A DNA stretch of 64,000 nucleotides, taken from NCBI RefSeq assembly GCF_015291625.1, contig NZ_CP030047.1:1116001-1180000 (forward strand), given 5' to 3'. Shown here piece after piece: positions 45,235 through 54,051 of the stretch. Numbering within the stretch: the stretch's first letter is position 1; every line of letters starts with the position of its first letter. Source of the stretch: Bradyrhizobium sp. CCBAU 53421. GTDB taxonomy: Bacteria; Pseudomonadota; Alphaproteobacteria; Rhizobiales; Xanthobacteraceae. Below the pieces are notes generated by a model. That model had not been told where the DNA came from. It searched no databases and saw only the letters and a list, made by a program, of their open reading frames with translations. Both the position numbers and the translations under genes were made by a program.

Positions 45235-47343
45235 ATGCAGCAGCAGATTGCGGGCGAACAGCCCATCAAGGTTGAATTCGACAATTTCGAGCATGGCTTT
45301 CCGGAGGGCTTCGGTCCGGGCAATTGGGGGCATCTGGCCTATGCCATCGGTCTCGCCTTCGCGGTGTTCCAGCTCTATGTCGCGGCCTTTAATTATCTGC
45401 CGAGCCAGGTGGTGCGTGGCGTCCATGTCGGCTTCCTGATCCTCTTGACCTTTGGCCTGATCGGTAACTTCACCGCCAAAACCGATTTCGGCCGCGCGGT
45501 GAGCTGGATCGTCGGCGCCGCCGGCTTCCTGTGCGGGCTCTATCAGTGGATCTTCTATGCCGACCTGATCGCCCGCGACGGCGATCCGACCAACATGGAC
45601 CTTGCGGTCGGCACGCTGCTTGCGATCCTGATCTTCGAGGGCACGCGGCGGCTGATGGGGGCGGCGCTGCCGCTGATGTGCGGCGCCTGCCTGCTCTATT
45701 GGTTCTTCGGGCAGCATCTGCCGTCGCCGTTCAACCATCGCGGCTATGACTTCGACCAGATCGTCACCCATCTGTCGTTCGGCACCGAAGGCTTCTACGG
45801 CGTGCCGATCTACGTCTCGGCGACCTACATCTTCCTGTTCATCCTGTTCGGCTCGTTCCTGGAACGCGCCGGCATGATCCAGCTGTTCACCGACGTCTCG
45901 CTCGGCCTGTTCGGGCGCACCCGCGGCGGCCCGGCCAAGGTTGCGGTGTTCGCCTCGGGCATGATGGGCACGATCTCGGGCTCCGGCGTCGCCAACGTCG
46001 TCACCGTCGGCCAGTTCACGATCCCCCTGATGATCAAGTTCGGCTACCGCCGTGCGTTTGCCGCCGGCGTCGAGGCCACCGCGTCGATGGGCGGTCAGAT
46101 CATGCCGCCGGTGATGGGCGCGGTCGCCTTCATCATGGCGGAGACGCTCGGCGTGCCCTATTCGGAGATCGTCAAGGCCGCCGTGATTCCGGCGATCCTC
46201 TACTTCGCCTCGGCGTTCTGGATGGTGCATCTGGAAGCCGGCAAGCATGGCCTCGTCGGCATGAAGCGCTCGGAGATCCCGAGCGCCTGGAAGGCGCTGG
46301 TGGCGCGCTGGTACCTGGTGTTGCCGCTCGCGGCGCTGGTCTACATGCTGTTCGAAGGCTTCACACCGCTCTATGCCGGCAGCATGGGGCTTGCGCTGAC
46401 GGTCGCGCTGATCCTCGGCGCCAGCATCACGCTCGGCTTCTCCAACACGATCGTGCGCACCATCTTCTGGATCGGCCTTGCGCTGGTGGTTGCCGCGGTC
46501 TCGCGCCACGGGCTCGAGATCGTTCCGGTGGCCAGCGTCGTCGCCGGCCTGATGGCGATCGCGGCGGTCACGCGCGGTGGCCGCGCCACGCTCAAGGCTT
46601 GCCGCGACTCGCTCGCCGACAGCGCCAAATCGGCGCTGACCGTCGGCATGGCCTGCGCCATCGTCGGCACCATCATCGGCATGATGACGCAGACCGGCGT
46701 CGGCACCATCTTCGGCAGCTGGATCATCGGGCTCGGTGCCAAGAGCCTGTTCCTGGCGCTGATCATGACCATGCTGCTGTCGATCCTGCTCGGCACCGGC
46801 ATCCCGACGATCCCGACCTACATCATCACCGCGGCGCTGGCCGCACCTGCGCTCGCCAAGCTCGGCGTACCGCTGATCGCAAGCCACATGTTCGCGTTCT
46901 ACTACGGCATCATGGCCGACCTCTCGCCGCCGGTTGCGCTCGCGGCGCTCGCAGCAGCGCCGATCGCCAAGGAGAATCCGGACAAGATCGGCTGGGAGGC
47001 GATGCGGATCGCGCTCGCCGGCTACGTCATTCCCTTCATCTTCGTCTATTCGCCGGCGCTGATGCTGCAAGGCAATGATCCGATGGCCGCGCAGCTCGGC
47101 TTCTACGGCGCGGTCGCACTGGCGACCTTCAAGGCGCTGGTGGCGATCGGCCTGTTCGGCATCGTCGCGATCGGCTTCCTGTTCACGCGGCTGACCTTGA
47201 TCGAGATCGCGGTGGCGTTCGGCGCCGCGCTCTGCCTGCTCGGCGATTTCCAGTTCTCGGACACGGCGGGCTTCACGCTCGCCGCCGCGGTCGTGCTGTG
47301 GCAATGGCGGCAGCGTCCACGCAACGTGGTGGCGGCGGCTTGA
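45235..47343 (+). CDS. TRAP transporter fused permease (DctQ-DctM type)
   Basis: 702 residues, a fused 4TM + 12TM subunit as is usual for TAXI-TRAP systems. The first ~200 residues form a DctQ-like part. Later motifs FLERAGMIQLFTDVS, GGPAKVAVFASGMMGTISGSG and LLGTGIPTIPTYIITA are the DctM signatures. It imports the solute with a Na+ or H+ gradient. Its stop overlaps the TTG start of the DUF1850 gene. Confidence 0.94.
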   Translation: MQQQIAGEQPIKVEFDNFEHGFPEGFGPGNWGHLAYAIGLAFAVFQLYVAAFNYLPSQVVRGVHVGFLILLTFGLIGNFTAKTDFGRAVSWIVGAAGFLCGLYQWIFYADLIARDGDPTNMDLAVGTLLAILIFEGTRRLMGAALPLMCGACLLYWFFGQHLPSPFNHRGYDFDQIVTHLSFGTEGFYGVPIYVSATYIFLFILFGSFLERAGMIQLFTDVSLGLFGRTRGGPAKVAVFASGMMGTISGSGVANVVTVGQFTIPLMIKFGYRRAFAAGVEATASMGGQIMPPVMGAVAFIMAETLGVPYSEIVKAAVIPAILYFASAFWMVHLEAGKHGLVGMKRSEIPSAWKALVARWYLVLPLAALVYMLFEGFTPLYAGSMGLALTVALILGASITLGFSNTIVRTIFWIGLALVVAAVSRHGLEIVPVASVVAGLMAIAAVTRGGRATLKACRDSLADSAKSALTVGMACAIVGTIIGMMTQTGVGTIFGSWIIGLGAKSLFLALIMTMLLSILLGTGIPTIPTYIITAALAAPALAKLGVPLIASHMFAFYYGIMADLSPPVALAALAAAPIAKENPDKIGWEAMRIALAGYVIPFIFVYSPALMLQGNDPMAAQLGFYGAVALATFKALVAIGLFGIVAIGFLFTRLTLIEIAVAFGAALCLLGDFQFSDTAGFTLAAAVVLWQWRQRPRNVVAAA

Positions 47344-47717
47344 GCCTCTGCCTCGCGTCCGCCGGTGTCGTGAAGGCGCTGTCGATCGCAGCCTTCACGC
47401 TTAGCTGGACGCATTCGATCGAGAAGACTGCCTGGCAGGAAGACTGGCAGGTGACGCCGGCCGGGCTCACGCTGCAACAGGCACGCATCAAGGGCACCGG
47501 CGCCGGCATGGAGCCGCCGCCGGAGGCGCGACTCGTCGATGGCTGGTTTCAATGGTCGCCGCCGCCTGTGCCAAGGTCGGAGGTCGTGCTCGGCAATTCC
47601 GGCGCCGCCGGCGAATGGCATCTGTGCGAGGCGGGACGCTGCCAGACGCTATCGGAGATTTTCGGGCATCCGATCGGTGCTAATGTCACGACGATGAGTG
47701 TTTGCAAAGATCCGTAG
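47340..47717 (+). CDS. DUF1850 family protein
   Basis: 125 residues from TTG 47340, overlapping the permease stop (TTGA). LSWTHSIEKTAWQEDWQVTP and KGTGAGMEPPPEARL are typical of the family, which is usually encoded beside TAXI-TRAP genes and probably assists the transporter in the periplasm; its biochemistry is unknown. The TAG stop (47715-47717) belongs to the repeat that starts at 47713, so the last residues (CKDP) may be shaped by that insertion. Confidence 0.85.
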   Translation: MSLCLASAGVVKALSIAAFTLSWTHSIEKTAWQEDWQVTPAGLTLQQARIKGTGAGMEPPPEARLVDGWFQWSPPPVPRSEVVLGNSGAAGEWHLCEAGRCQTLSEIFGHPIGANVTTMSVCKDP

Positions 47718-47786
47718 CCCGGATGAAGCGAAGAGTAATCCGGGAACAGTGCTCCCGGATTTCGCTGGCGCTCCATCCGGGCTACG
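47713..47786. repeat. Intergenic repeat family E, copy 2, supplying the DUF1850 stop
   Basis: CGTAGCCCGGATGAAGCG (47713-47730) pairs with CGCTCCATCCGGGCTACG (47769-47786). The TAG inside the left arm is the DUF1850 stop codon. Copy 1 is at 27992-28079. Confidence 0.9.
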
Positions 47787-47822
47787 GTCCGGGTGCAAGA
47801 ACAACAAACGGGAGAACAGGTG

Positions 47823-48629
47823 ATGGATCGGCTCAAGGGCAAGGTTGCGATGGTGGTCGGTGCGGGCTCGATCGGGCCCGGCTGGGGCAATGGCAAGGCG
47901 ACCGCCGTCACCTTCGCGCGCGAGGGCGCCAGCGTGTTCTGCGTCGATCGCAACGGCGCCGCGGCCGAGGAGACGGTCAAGATCATCACGGAGGAGGGCG
48001 GCAAGGCGACCGCATTCACCGCCGATGTCTCGCGTGCCAGCGAGGTCGAGGCGATGGTCGCGGCCTGCCTGAAGGCCTATGGCCGCATCGACGCGCTCGA
48101 CAACAATGTCGGCATCGCCGAGGTCGGCAGCGTGGTGGAAGTGGCGGAAGCCGAGTGGGACCGCGTGTTCGCGGTCAACCTCAAGAGCGCCTATCTGTCG
48201 ATGAAGCACGTCATCCCGGTCATGATCAAGCAGGGCGGCGGCTCGATCATCAACATCTCCTCGATCGCCTCGATCCGCCATGTCGGCATTTCCTATGTCA
48301 GCTACAATGCGAGCAAGGCGGCGATGAACCAGATGACGCGCTCGACCGCGGTCGAGTTCGCCTCCAGGCACGTGCGCGTCAATGCGATCCTGCCCGGGCT
48401 GATGAAGACGCCGATGGTCGCGCATTCGGCGGGCCTCGCGCAGAGCTACGCCAAGGGCGATGTCGAGGCGATGTGGCGCGCCCGCGACGCGCAGGTGCCG
48501 ATGGGGCACATGGGCGATGCCTGGGACGTCGCCAACGCCGCGCTGTTCCTCGCCTCGGATGAATCGAAATATGTCACCGGCATCGAGCTCGTGGTCGACG
48601 GCGGCATCACCTCCAAATCGGGCGCGTGA
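47823..48629 (+). CDS. SDR family oxidoreductase
   Basis: 268 residues from ATG 47823, with GGGAGAACAGG immediately upstream. The cofactor motif is looser than usual, VGAGSIGPGWGNGKAT, as in a branch of glucose dehydrogenase-like SDRs; NNVGIAEVG, the catalytic SYVSYNASKAA and IELVVDGGIT follow. It follows the TRAP genes across a repeat and may process the imported solute, which is inference from position. Confidence 0.87.
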   Translation: MDRLKGKVAMVVGAGSIGPGWGNGKATAVTFAREGASVFCVDRNGAAAEETVKIITEEGGKATAFTADVSRASEVEAMVAACLKAYGRIDALDNNVGIAEVGSVVEVAEAEWDRVFAVNLKSAYLSMKHVIPVMIKQGGGSIINISSIASIRHVGISYVSYNASKAAMNQMTRSTAVEFASRHVRVNAILPGLMKTPMVAHSAGLAQSYAKGDVEAMWRARDAQVPMGHMGDAWDVANAALFLASDESKYVTGIELVVDGGITSKSGA

Positions 48630-48661
48630 AGTCGGGTGCCTGAGCAGCGAACTTCGCTTTA

Positions 48662-48810
48662 CCTCGCCCCGCGTGCGGGGAGAGGTCGGAATGCATCGCT
48701 AGATGCGTTCCGGGTGAGGGGAAGTCTCCGCAAATGCAGCTATCGCCGCCTACGCGGAGACAGCCCCTCACCCCAACCCTCTCCCCGTAAAGAACGGGGA
48801 GAGGGAGCGC
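48662..48810. repeat. Intergenic repeat family C, copy 1
   Basis: ACCTCGCCCCGCGTGCGGGG with GAGAGGT, then the AGTCTCCGC/GCGGAGACAG stem, CCCCTCACCCCAACCC, and CCTCTCCCCG/CGGGGAGAGG at 48779-48806. No gene on either strand. Related elements lie at 9742-9872 and 53400-53566. Confidence 0.75.
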
Positions 48811-48851
48811 AGTGCCGTCGCGGCGGCTATTCATCCTAACCCCATCGCGCT

Positions 48852-50396
48852 TTACGCCTCGACGCTGAGCTCGGCGCGGTCGAGCTCTTCCTCGACCAGA
48901 TGGAACGCGTCGTCGCCGATGGTCTCGGTGCGGCGCAGATTGAGCAGCGCCTGACGGCCTGCGGCGATGGCGCGGCGGCGCAGCGGATCCGACGGCAGCT
49001 CGCGTGAGGTCAGGCCGCCGTCCGAGTCATTCTCGGCGCGCATCAGCACAGCGCGGTATTCGAGCCGGAGGATCTCGGCTTCCTCGGACGGGTCCTCGTC
49101 GATCTCATCGAGCGCGGCGCGAAACACCACGCTGCGGGCATGAGCGGCCTCGCGCCCGACCGGATCGTCGTCGTCGAAATTGAGCGCCAGGATCAGCGGC
49201 CGCAACGTCAGCCCCTGGATCACGAGCGAGCCGAGCACCACGGCAAACGCGGTCAGCAGGATCAGGTCGCGGTACGGAAACCATTCAGGCAGTGCAAACG
49301 CGGCGGCGAGCGTCACGATACCGCGCATGCCGCACCACGACACGATGAAGCCGCGCTTCAGGGTCGGCACGGCATCCACGACATGGGCGGGGAGCAGGTT
49401 GCGCGACTTCAGCAGGCGCAGCAGGGCCCCATATGGCATTACCCAGAGGATACGGGCGAGGATCACGACGGCGAGGATCGCGGCGGCAAAGCTGCAATAT
49501 TTCCACCGCACCTCGGCGTCGAGCTCGGACCAGATCGGGCGCAACTGTAGGCCGATCAGCATGAAGGCGAGCACGTTGAGCACGAACACGACGGTTTCCC
49601 ACACCGCATAGGACGACACGCGCAGCCGTGCCGAGGTGCGGGCCGGAGCGGTGCGGGCGATGGTGATCGCATAGGCGATGATGGTGAGGATGCCGGACAG
49701 GCCGAGATGCTCGGCGACGATCCACACCATGAAGGTGCCGCCGAATTGCGTGATGATCGCGCTCGGCGCCTCGGTGATGCGGCGCGTGATCATCATCCAG
49801 ACCTGCGCGAACAAATAGCCGGCGGCGAGGCTGCCGACCAGCGCGACCGTGATCGACGGCACGAACTCGCGGATCTTCATGTGCTCGGCGGCGACGAGGC
49901 CGACCGCGACACGATAGATCAGCAGCGACGTGGCATCGTTGAGCAGGCTTTCGCCTTCGAGGATCTTCTGGATCCGGTAGGGCAGGCTGACCTGGCGCAG
50001 GATCGCGGTGGCGGCAGCCGCGTCCGGTGGCGCCACGATGGCGCCGAGCGCAATCGCAACCGGCCAGGGCATGTCCGGACGCAGCCAATGCGCGACCACG
50101 GCAACCGCCGCCGTCGTGACGCCGACCGCGACCACCACCAGCGTCGAGACCGGCAGCCAGTTGTTGCGGAGATCGCGCAGCGAGGTGTCGAAGGCGGCAT
50201 CGAGCAGCACCGGGGCAACGAACAGCGCCAGCGCCAGTTTTGGTTCCAGCGCCCAGGTCGGGGCCCATGGCAGCAGGGTCAGCAGCACGCCGCCGAGCGC
50301 AAGAAAGGTCGGGTAGGGCACCTTGATCCGCCGCGCCAGCGCCGACAGTGCCACCGCTGCGAGCAACAGGCCGATGATCCATTCGAACGTGAGCAA
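48852..50396 (-). CDS. Na+/H+ antiporter, CPA1 family
   Basis: 514 residues from TTG 50396, with GGGGG at 50403-50407 ahead of it (a longer ATG-started version from 50441 is possible). About 12 helices, with the conserved APPDAAAATAIL and EGESLLNDATSLL motifs including the two Asp residues of the ion site. A 100-residue cytosolic tail ends it, with acidic DEIDEDPSEEAEIL. Exchanges monovalent cations for protons at the inner membrane. Confidence 0.9.
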   Translation of the reverse strand: MLTFEWIIGLLLAAVALSALARRIKVPYPTFLALGGVLLTLLPWAPTWALEPKLALALFVAPVLLDAAFDTSLRDLRNNWLPVSTLVVVAVGVTTAAVAVVAHWLRPDMPWPVAIALGAIVAPPDAAAATAILRQVSLPYRIQKILEGESLLNDATSLLIYRVAVGLVAAEHMKIREFVPSITVALVGSLAAGYLFAQVWMMITRRITEAPSAIITQFGGTFMVWIVAEHLGLSGILTIIAYAITIARTAPARTSARLRVSSYAVWETVVFVLNVLAFMLIGLQLRPIWSELDAEVRWKYCSFAAAILAVVILARILWVMPYGALLRLLKSRNLLPAHVVDAVPTLKRGFIVSWCGMRGIVTLAAAFALPEWFPYRDLILLTAFAVVLGSLVIQGLTLRPLILALNFDDDDPVGREAAHARSVVFRAALDEIDEDPSEEAEILRLEYRAVLMRAENDSDGGLTSRELPSDPLRRRAIAAGRQALLNLRRTETIGDDAFHLVEEELDRAELSVEA

Positions 50397-50528
50397 GGCG
50401 AACCCCCAAAGTGCGGCCCCAAGTGCAGCCGATCGTCGCAATTGACGTATAATCCGGCGTGTGGTTTGGCGGCAAATGGCACCGCCGGAAAATCAGGGCC
50501 GGCGGTTCGGGTGCAGGAGAAGGATGCC

Positions 50529-51314
50529 TTGTCGGCGATTGGAATGCGACGCAGCTCTGCACATCTGGCACGGGCATTGCTGTGCGTCTGCCTTTCGGGC
50601 GCGCTGACCGCAGGCGTTGCGCGTGCCACCGGCAGCGAACCCGGCAAGGATGTGCAGGCCGATGCCGGGCCCTGCATCGCTGCGGCTGCGGCAACGGATG
50701 ACGACAAGATCATCGACGTCTGCGGCGCGTTGATCGACAATGAGAAGGCGGCGAAGCCGGATCGCGTCAAGGCCCTGATGGCGCGTGCGAGCGCGTATGA
50801 CCGCATGCAGATGGTCGATCGCGCGATCGCGGATTACGACGCCGTGCTCAGGCTCGATCCATCGCTTGCAGATGCGCATAATGCGCGCGGCGAGCTGTGG
50901 CGCCGCAAGGGTGACCGGCCGAAGGCGATCATGGATTTCGGCGCCGCCGTCAAGCTCAACCCCGATCACGCCGCCGCCAAGGCCAATTACAAATCGCTGT
51001 CGCTGGAGCTGGAGCGGATCGGCGCCTTGATGGCGGTCGCCGGCAAGCCGAGCTTCGATTGCCGCAAGGCGCGCCGGCCGGTGGAGAAGGCGATCTGCGC
51101 CAATCCCGCGCTCGCCGATCTCGATCGCGAGATCGTCGCATCGACCTTCCGCACCGTGCGCGAGGCGCAGAACCCGGGCCAGGCGCGCGAGCTGCAGCGC
51201 GCGCAGGATCAGTTCATTGCCCGCAGCGACGCGGAATTCGGCAAGCCGGGCTATGATCTGGAAAAGGCGATGCGCGAGCGGCTGCAGCGGATCAACGGGG
51301 TCGACGGGTATTAG
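50529..51314 (+). CDS. Exported TPR protein with LprI-like C-terminus
   Basis: 261 residues. TTG 50529 is chosen because AGGAGA (50515-50520) is well spaced for it; ATG 50544 is the alternative. A signal peptide ends VARA before TGSEPGK. TPR-like repeats follow (AYDRMQMVDRAIADYDAVLR, LDPSLADAHNARGELW). The end has FDCRKARRPVEKAICANPAL, the Cys-bearing start of a DUF1311/LprI-type domain. It is likely a periplasmic protein-protein adaptor; function unknown. Diverges from the antiporter gene. Confidence 0.82.
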   Translation: MSAIGMRRSSAHLARALLCVCLSGALTAGVARATGSEPGKDVQADAGPCIAAAAATDDDKIIDVCGALIDNEKAAKPDRVKALMARASAYDRMQMVDRAIADYDAVLRLDPSLADAHNARGELWRRKGDRPKAIMDFGAAVKLNPDHAAAKANYKSLSLELERIGALMAVAGKPSFDCRKARRPVEKAICANPALADLDREIVASTFRTVREAQNPGQARELQRAQDQFIARSDAEFGKPGYDLEKAMRERLQRINGVDGY

Positions 51315-51439
51315 AGCGCGGTCCCGAAAGCGCTCTTGCCTCCTCCGGCCGAAGGTCGCGGTCATTTCGGCTTGAAACGGCGCCGCTTCCCGTGACAATG
51401 GTCGGCAAATGACGCGCGACCGCGCGAGGGAGAAACGCG

Positions 51440-53347
51440 ATGAACGATCAGCAGAGCCGGTATCATGAGGTGTATGCCCGCTCGCTTCGGGACCCCGAGG
51501 GTTTTTGGGCGGAAGCGGCGCGCGAGATCGACTGGATCGAGCCGGCCAGCAAGATCTACGATCCCTCCGTGGGCGCCTACGGACGCTGGTTCGCCGGCGC
51601 CGTCGTCAACACCTGCTACAACGCGCTCGATCGCCATGTCGCCGGCGGCCGCGCCGGCCAGGTCGCGCTGATCCACGATTCCCCGCTCACCAACACCATC
51701 ACCAAATTCACCTATTCAGAGCTGCTGGACGAGGTGAAGACGCTCGCCGCTGTGATGCAGGATTTCGGCGTGGCCAAGGGCGATCGCGTCATCCTCTATA
51801 TGCCGATGGTGCCGGAGGCCGTGGTCGCGATGCTGGCCTGTTCGCGGATCGGCGCGGTGCACAGCGTGGTGTTCGGCGGCTTCGCGGCCAAGGAGCTCGC
51901 CACCCGCATCGACGACGCCAAGCCGAAGCTGATCTTCTCCGCGAGCTGCGGCATCGAGCCCGGGCGCATCGTGCAGTACAAGCCGCTGCTCGACGAAGCG
52001 ATCCGCCTCGCCGGCGCCAAGCCCGACACCTGCATCATCCTGCAGCGGCCGCAGCAGGCTTGCGAGCTCACCGCGGGCCGCGACCATGACTGGGCGACTT
52101 TGCGCCGCGCCGCGTTCGACGCCGGCAAGGCCGCGCCCTGCGTGCCGATCGCCGCGACTGATCCGCTCTACATCCTCTACACCTCGGGCACGACCGGAAT
52201 CCCGAAGGGCGTGGTGCGCGACAATGGCGGGCATCTCGTCGCGCTGAAATGGTCGATGGAAAATCTCTACGGCGTGAAGCCCGGCGAGATCTGGTGGTGC
52301 GGCTCCGATATCGGCTGGGTGGTCGGCCATTCCTATATCGTCTATGGCCCGCTGATCCACGGCGCGACCACGATCATGTATGAGGGCAAGCCGGTCGGCA
52401 CGCCGGATGCCGGCGCGTTCTGGCGCGTGATCTCGGAGCACAAGGCGGTGGCCTTCTTCACCGCACCGACCGCGTTTCGTGCGATCAAGAAGGAAGACCC
52501 GGAGGGTAAGCTGCTCAGGAGCTACGATCTCTCGCGCTTCCGCACGCTGTTTCTCGCCGGCGAGCGCGCCGATCCGCCGACCGTGGAATGGGCCGAGCAG
52601 CAGCTCAAGGTGCCTGTCATCGATCACTGGTGGCAGACCGAGACCGGCTGGTGCATCGCCGGCAATCCGGTGGGCTTGGGCCAGCTCCCGGTCAAGCACG
52701 GTTCGCCGACGGTGCCGATGCCGGGCTATCAGGTCGACATCGTCGATGAGGCGGCGAAGCCGGTCGCCGCAGGCACGATGGGCTCGATCGTGATCAAGCT
52801 GCCGATGCCGCCGGGCTGCCTGCCGACGCTGTGGCAGCAGGACGATCGCTTCCGCGACGCCTATCTCTCGGAATTCCCCGGCTACTACAAGACCTCGGAC
52901 GCCGGCTACAAGGACGAGGACGGCTATGTCTGGGTGATGGGCCGCACCGACGACATCATCAATGTCGCCGGCCACCGGCTCTCCACCGGCGGGATGGAAG
53001 AGATCCTGGCCTCGCATCCCGACGTCGCCGAATGCGCCGTGCTCGGCGTCAAGGATGCGATCAAGGGCGAGGTGCCCTGCGGCTTCCTGGTGCTGAAGGC
53101 CGGCGTGACCAAGGCGCCGGATCAGGTCGAGAAGGAGGTGGTGGCTCTGGTGCGCGACAAGCTCGGGCCGGTCGCCGCGTTCAAGCTCGCGATCACAGTG
53201 GCGCGGCTGCCGAAGACCCGCTCCGGCAAGATCCTGCGCGGCACCATCAAGAAGATCGCCGACGGCGAGCCCTGGACCATGCCGGCGACGATCGAGGACC
53301 CCAAGGTGCTCGACGAAATCGGCGAGGCGCTGAAGGGCAAGGCGTAG
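51440..53347 (+). CDS. prpE: Propionyl-CoA synthetase
   Basis: 635 residues, acyl-CoA synthetase of the ACS clade. YEVYARSLRDPEGFW-like start (RYHEVYARSLRDPEGFWAEA), YTSGTTGIPKGVVRDNGGH as the P-loop, WWQTETGWCIAGNP, and TRSGKILRGTIKKIADGEPW with the catalytic Lys at the end are typical of PrpE. It activates propionate (or short acids) to CoA esters. GGGAGAAA precedes ATG 51440. A family C repeat follows. Confidence 0.9.
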   Translation: MNDQQSRYHEVYARSLRDPEGFWAEAAREIDWIEPASKIYDPSVGAYGRWFAGAVVNTCYNALDRHVAGGRAGQVALIHDSPLTNTITKFTYSELLDEVKTLAAVMQDFGVAKGDRVILYMPMVPEAVVAMLACSRIGAVHSVVFGGFAAKELATRIDDAKPKLIFSASCGIEPGRIVQYKPLLDEAIRLAGAKPDTCIILQRPQQACELTAGRDHDWATLRRAAFDAGKAAPCVPIAATDPLYILYTSGTTGIPKGVVRDNGGHLVALKWSMENLYGVKPGEIWWCGSDIGWVVGHSYIVYGPLIHGATTIMYEGKPVGTPDAGAFWRVISEHKAVAFFTAPTAFRAIKKEDPEGKLLRSYDLSRFRTLFLAGERADPPTVEWAEQQLKVPVIDHWWQTETGWCIAGNPVGLGQLPVKHGSPTVPMPGYQVDIVDEAAKPVAAGTMGSIVIKLPMPPGCLPTLWQQDDRFRDAYLSEFPGYYKTSDAGYKDEDGYVWVMGRTDDIINVAGHRLSTGGMEEILASHPDVAECAVLGVKDAIKGEVPCGFLVLKAGVTKAPDQVEKEVVALVRDKLGPVAAFKLAITVARLPKTRSGKILRGTIKKIADGEPWTMPATIEDPKVLDEIGEALKGKA

Positions 53348-53399
53348 GCGTAGGTCTTCGTTGTTGGTGTGCTTCGTGCGCTTCTAGATAGACCGCCCG

Positions 53400-53566
53400 C
53401 CACCCCTCTCCCTAACCCTCCCCCACAAGGGGGGAGGGAACCCTTCCGCCGGTGGCTGCCTTACGTAAGCGGCGTTCAGGGCGTCAGTTGGCGCTGCATC
53501 ACGTGAGGTGAGCACGCTGGCCAGGCTCCCTCCCCCCTTGCGGGGGAGGGTTGGGGAGAGGGGTGG
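53400..53566. repeat. Intergenic repeat family C, copy 2
   Basis: CCACCCCTCTCCCTAACCCT (53400-53419) pairs with AGGGTTGGGGAGAGGGGTGG (53547-53566), with CCTCCCCCAC/GGGGGGAGGG stems inside each half. A dispersed palindromic element between prpE and the lipoprotein gene; 150 further bases to 53715 hold nothing I can identify. Confidence 0.8.
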
Positions 53567-53715
53567 CCCCGGGCGAGATTCAACAATGGGCGCACCATCG
53601 TCCAATCCCGCCGCGCACCCCCGAAACCCATGGGAAGCAAATCGGCCTTGATTTTGATGGATTGCCGGGTCATCCCGGCCCTCTAACGTCACAGCCACGA
53701 GATACGGACCACCGG

Positions 53716-53988
53716 ATGCGATCCATTTCCGCACGCGCGCCTCTTGCATTGCTGCTCGCACTGCCGCTGTTGGCGGGCTGTCTCGAACGCGGGCGATCGC
53801 CGATCGCGGAGAGCATGGGCGACGACGATCAGTATTGTCAGGCTGGTGGCAAGGTCGCGGTCGGCTCGCCCGAATATGTCGCCTGCCGCAAGGATCGCGA
53901 CGTCCAGCGCCAGAACGCCGAAGCCCGCACCGATCGGCGGCAGCGTGATCTCGGCGAATACATGATGAACAATCCGGACCGCCATTAG
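53716..53988 (+). CDS. Small lipoprotein
   Basis: 90 residues from ATG 53716: MRSISARAPLALLLALPLLA leads to GC, a lipobox (LLAGC, C22 lipidated). The short mature part is polar with two more cysteines (QYCQAGG, YVACRKD) and ends GEYMMNNPDRH. Family not recognised. An in-frame upstream start at 53551 would place repeat-derived sequence at the N-terminus and is rejected. Confidence 0.72.
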   Translation: MRSISARAPLALLLALPLLAGCLERGRSPIAESMGDDDQYCQAGGKVAVGSPEYVACRKDRDVQRQNAEARTDRRQRDLGEYMMNNPDRH

Positions 53989-54051
53989 GCGCCGGGCCGA
54001 ATTCCCTTAAGCTGTCGGCGCGCCGCATGCGATGATGCGCGGCCCTTTTGG

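Noticed and set aside
45232..47304. A 690-codon open frame antisense to the TRAP permease
   Set aside because: It is a shadow of a well-recognised transporter gene, with biased charged composition and no domain.
49707..50528. Long upstream extension of the TPR protein across the antiporter gene
   Set aside because: It is antisense to the antiporter and has no family similarity; TTG 50529 with AGGAGA is the better start.
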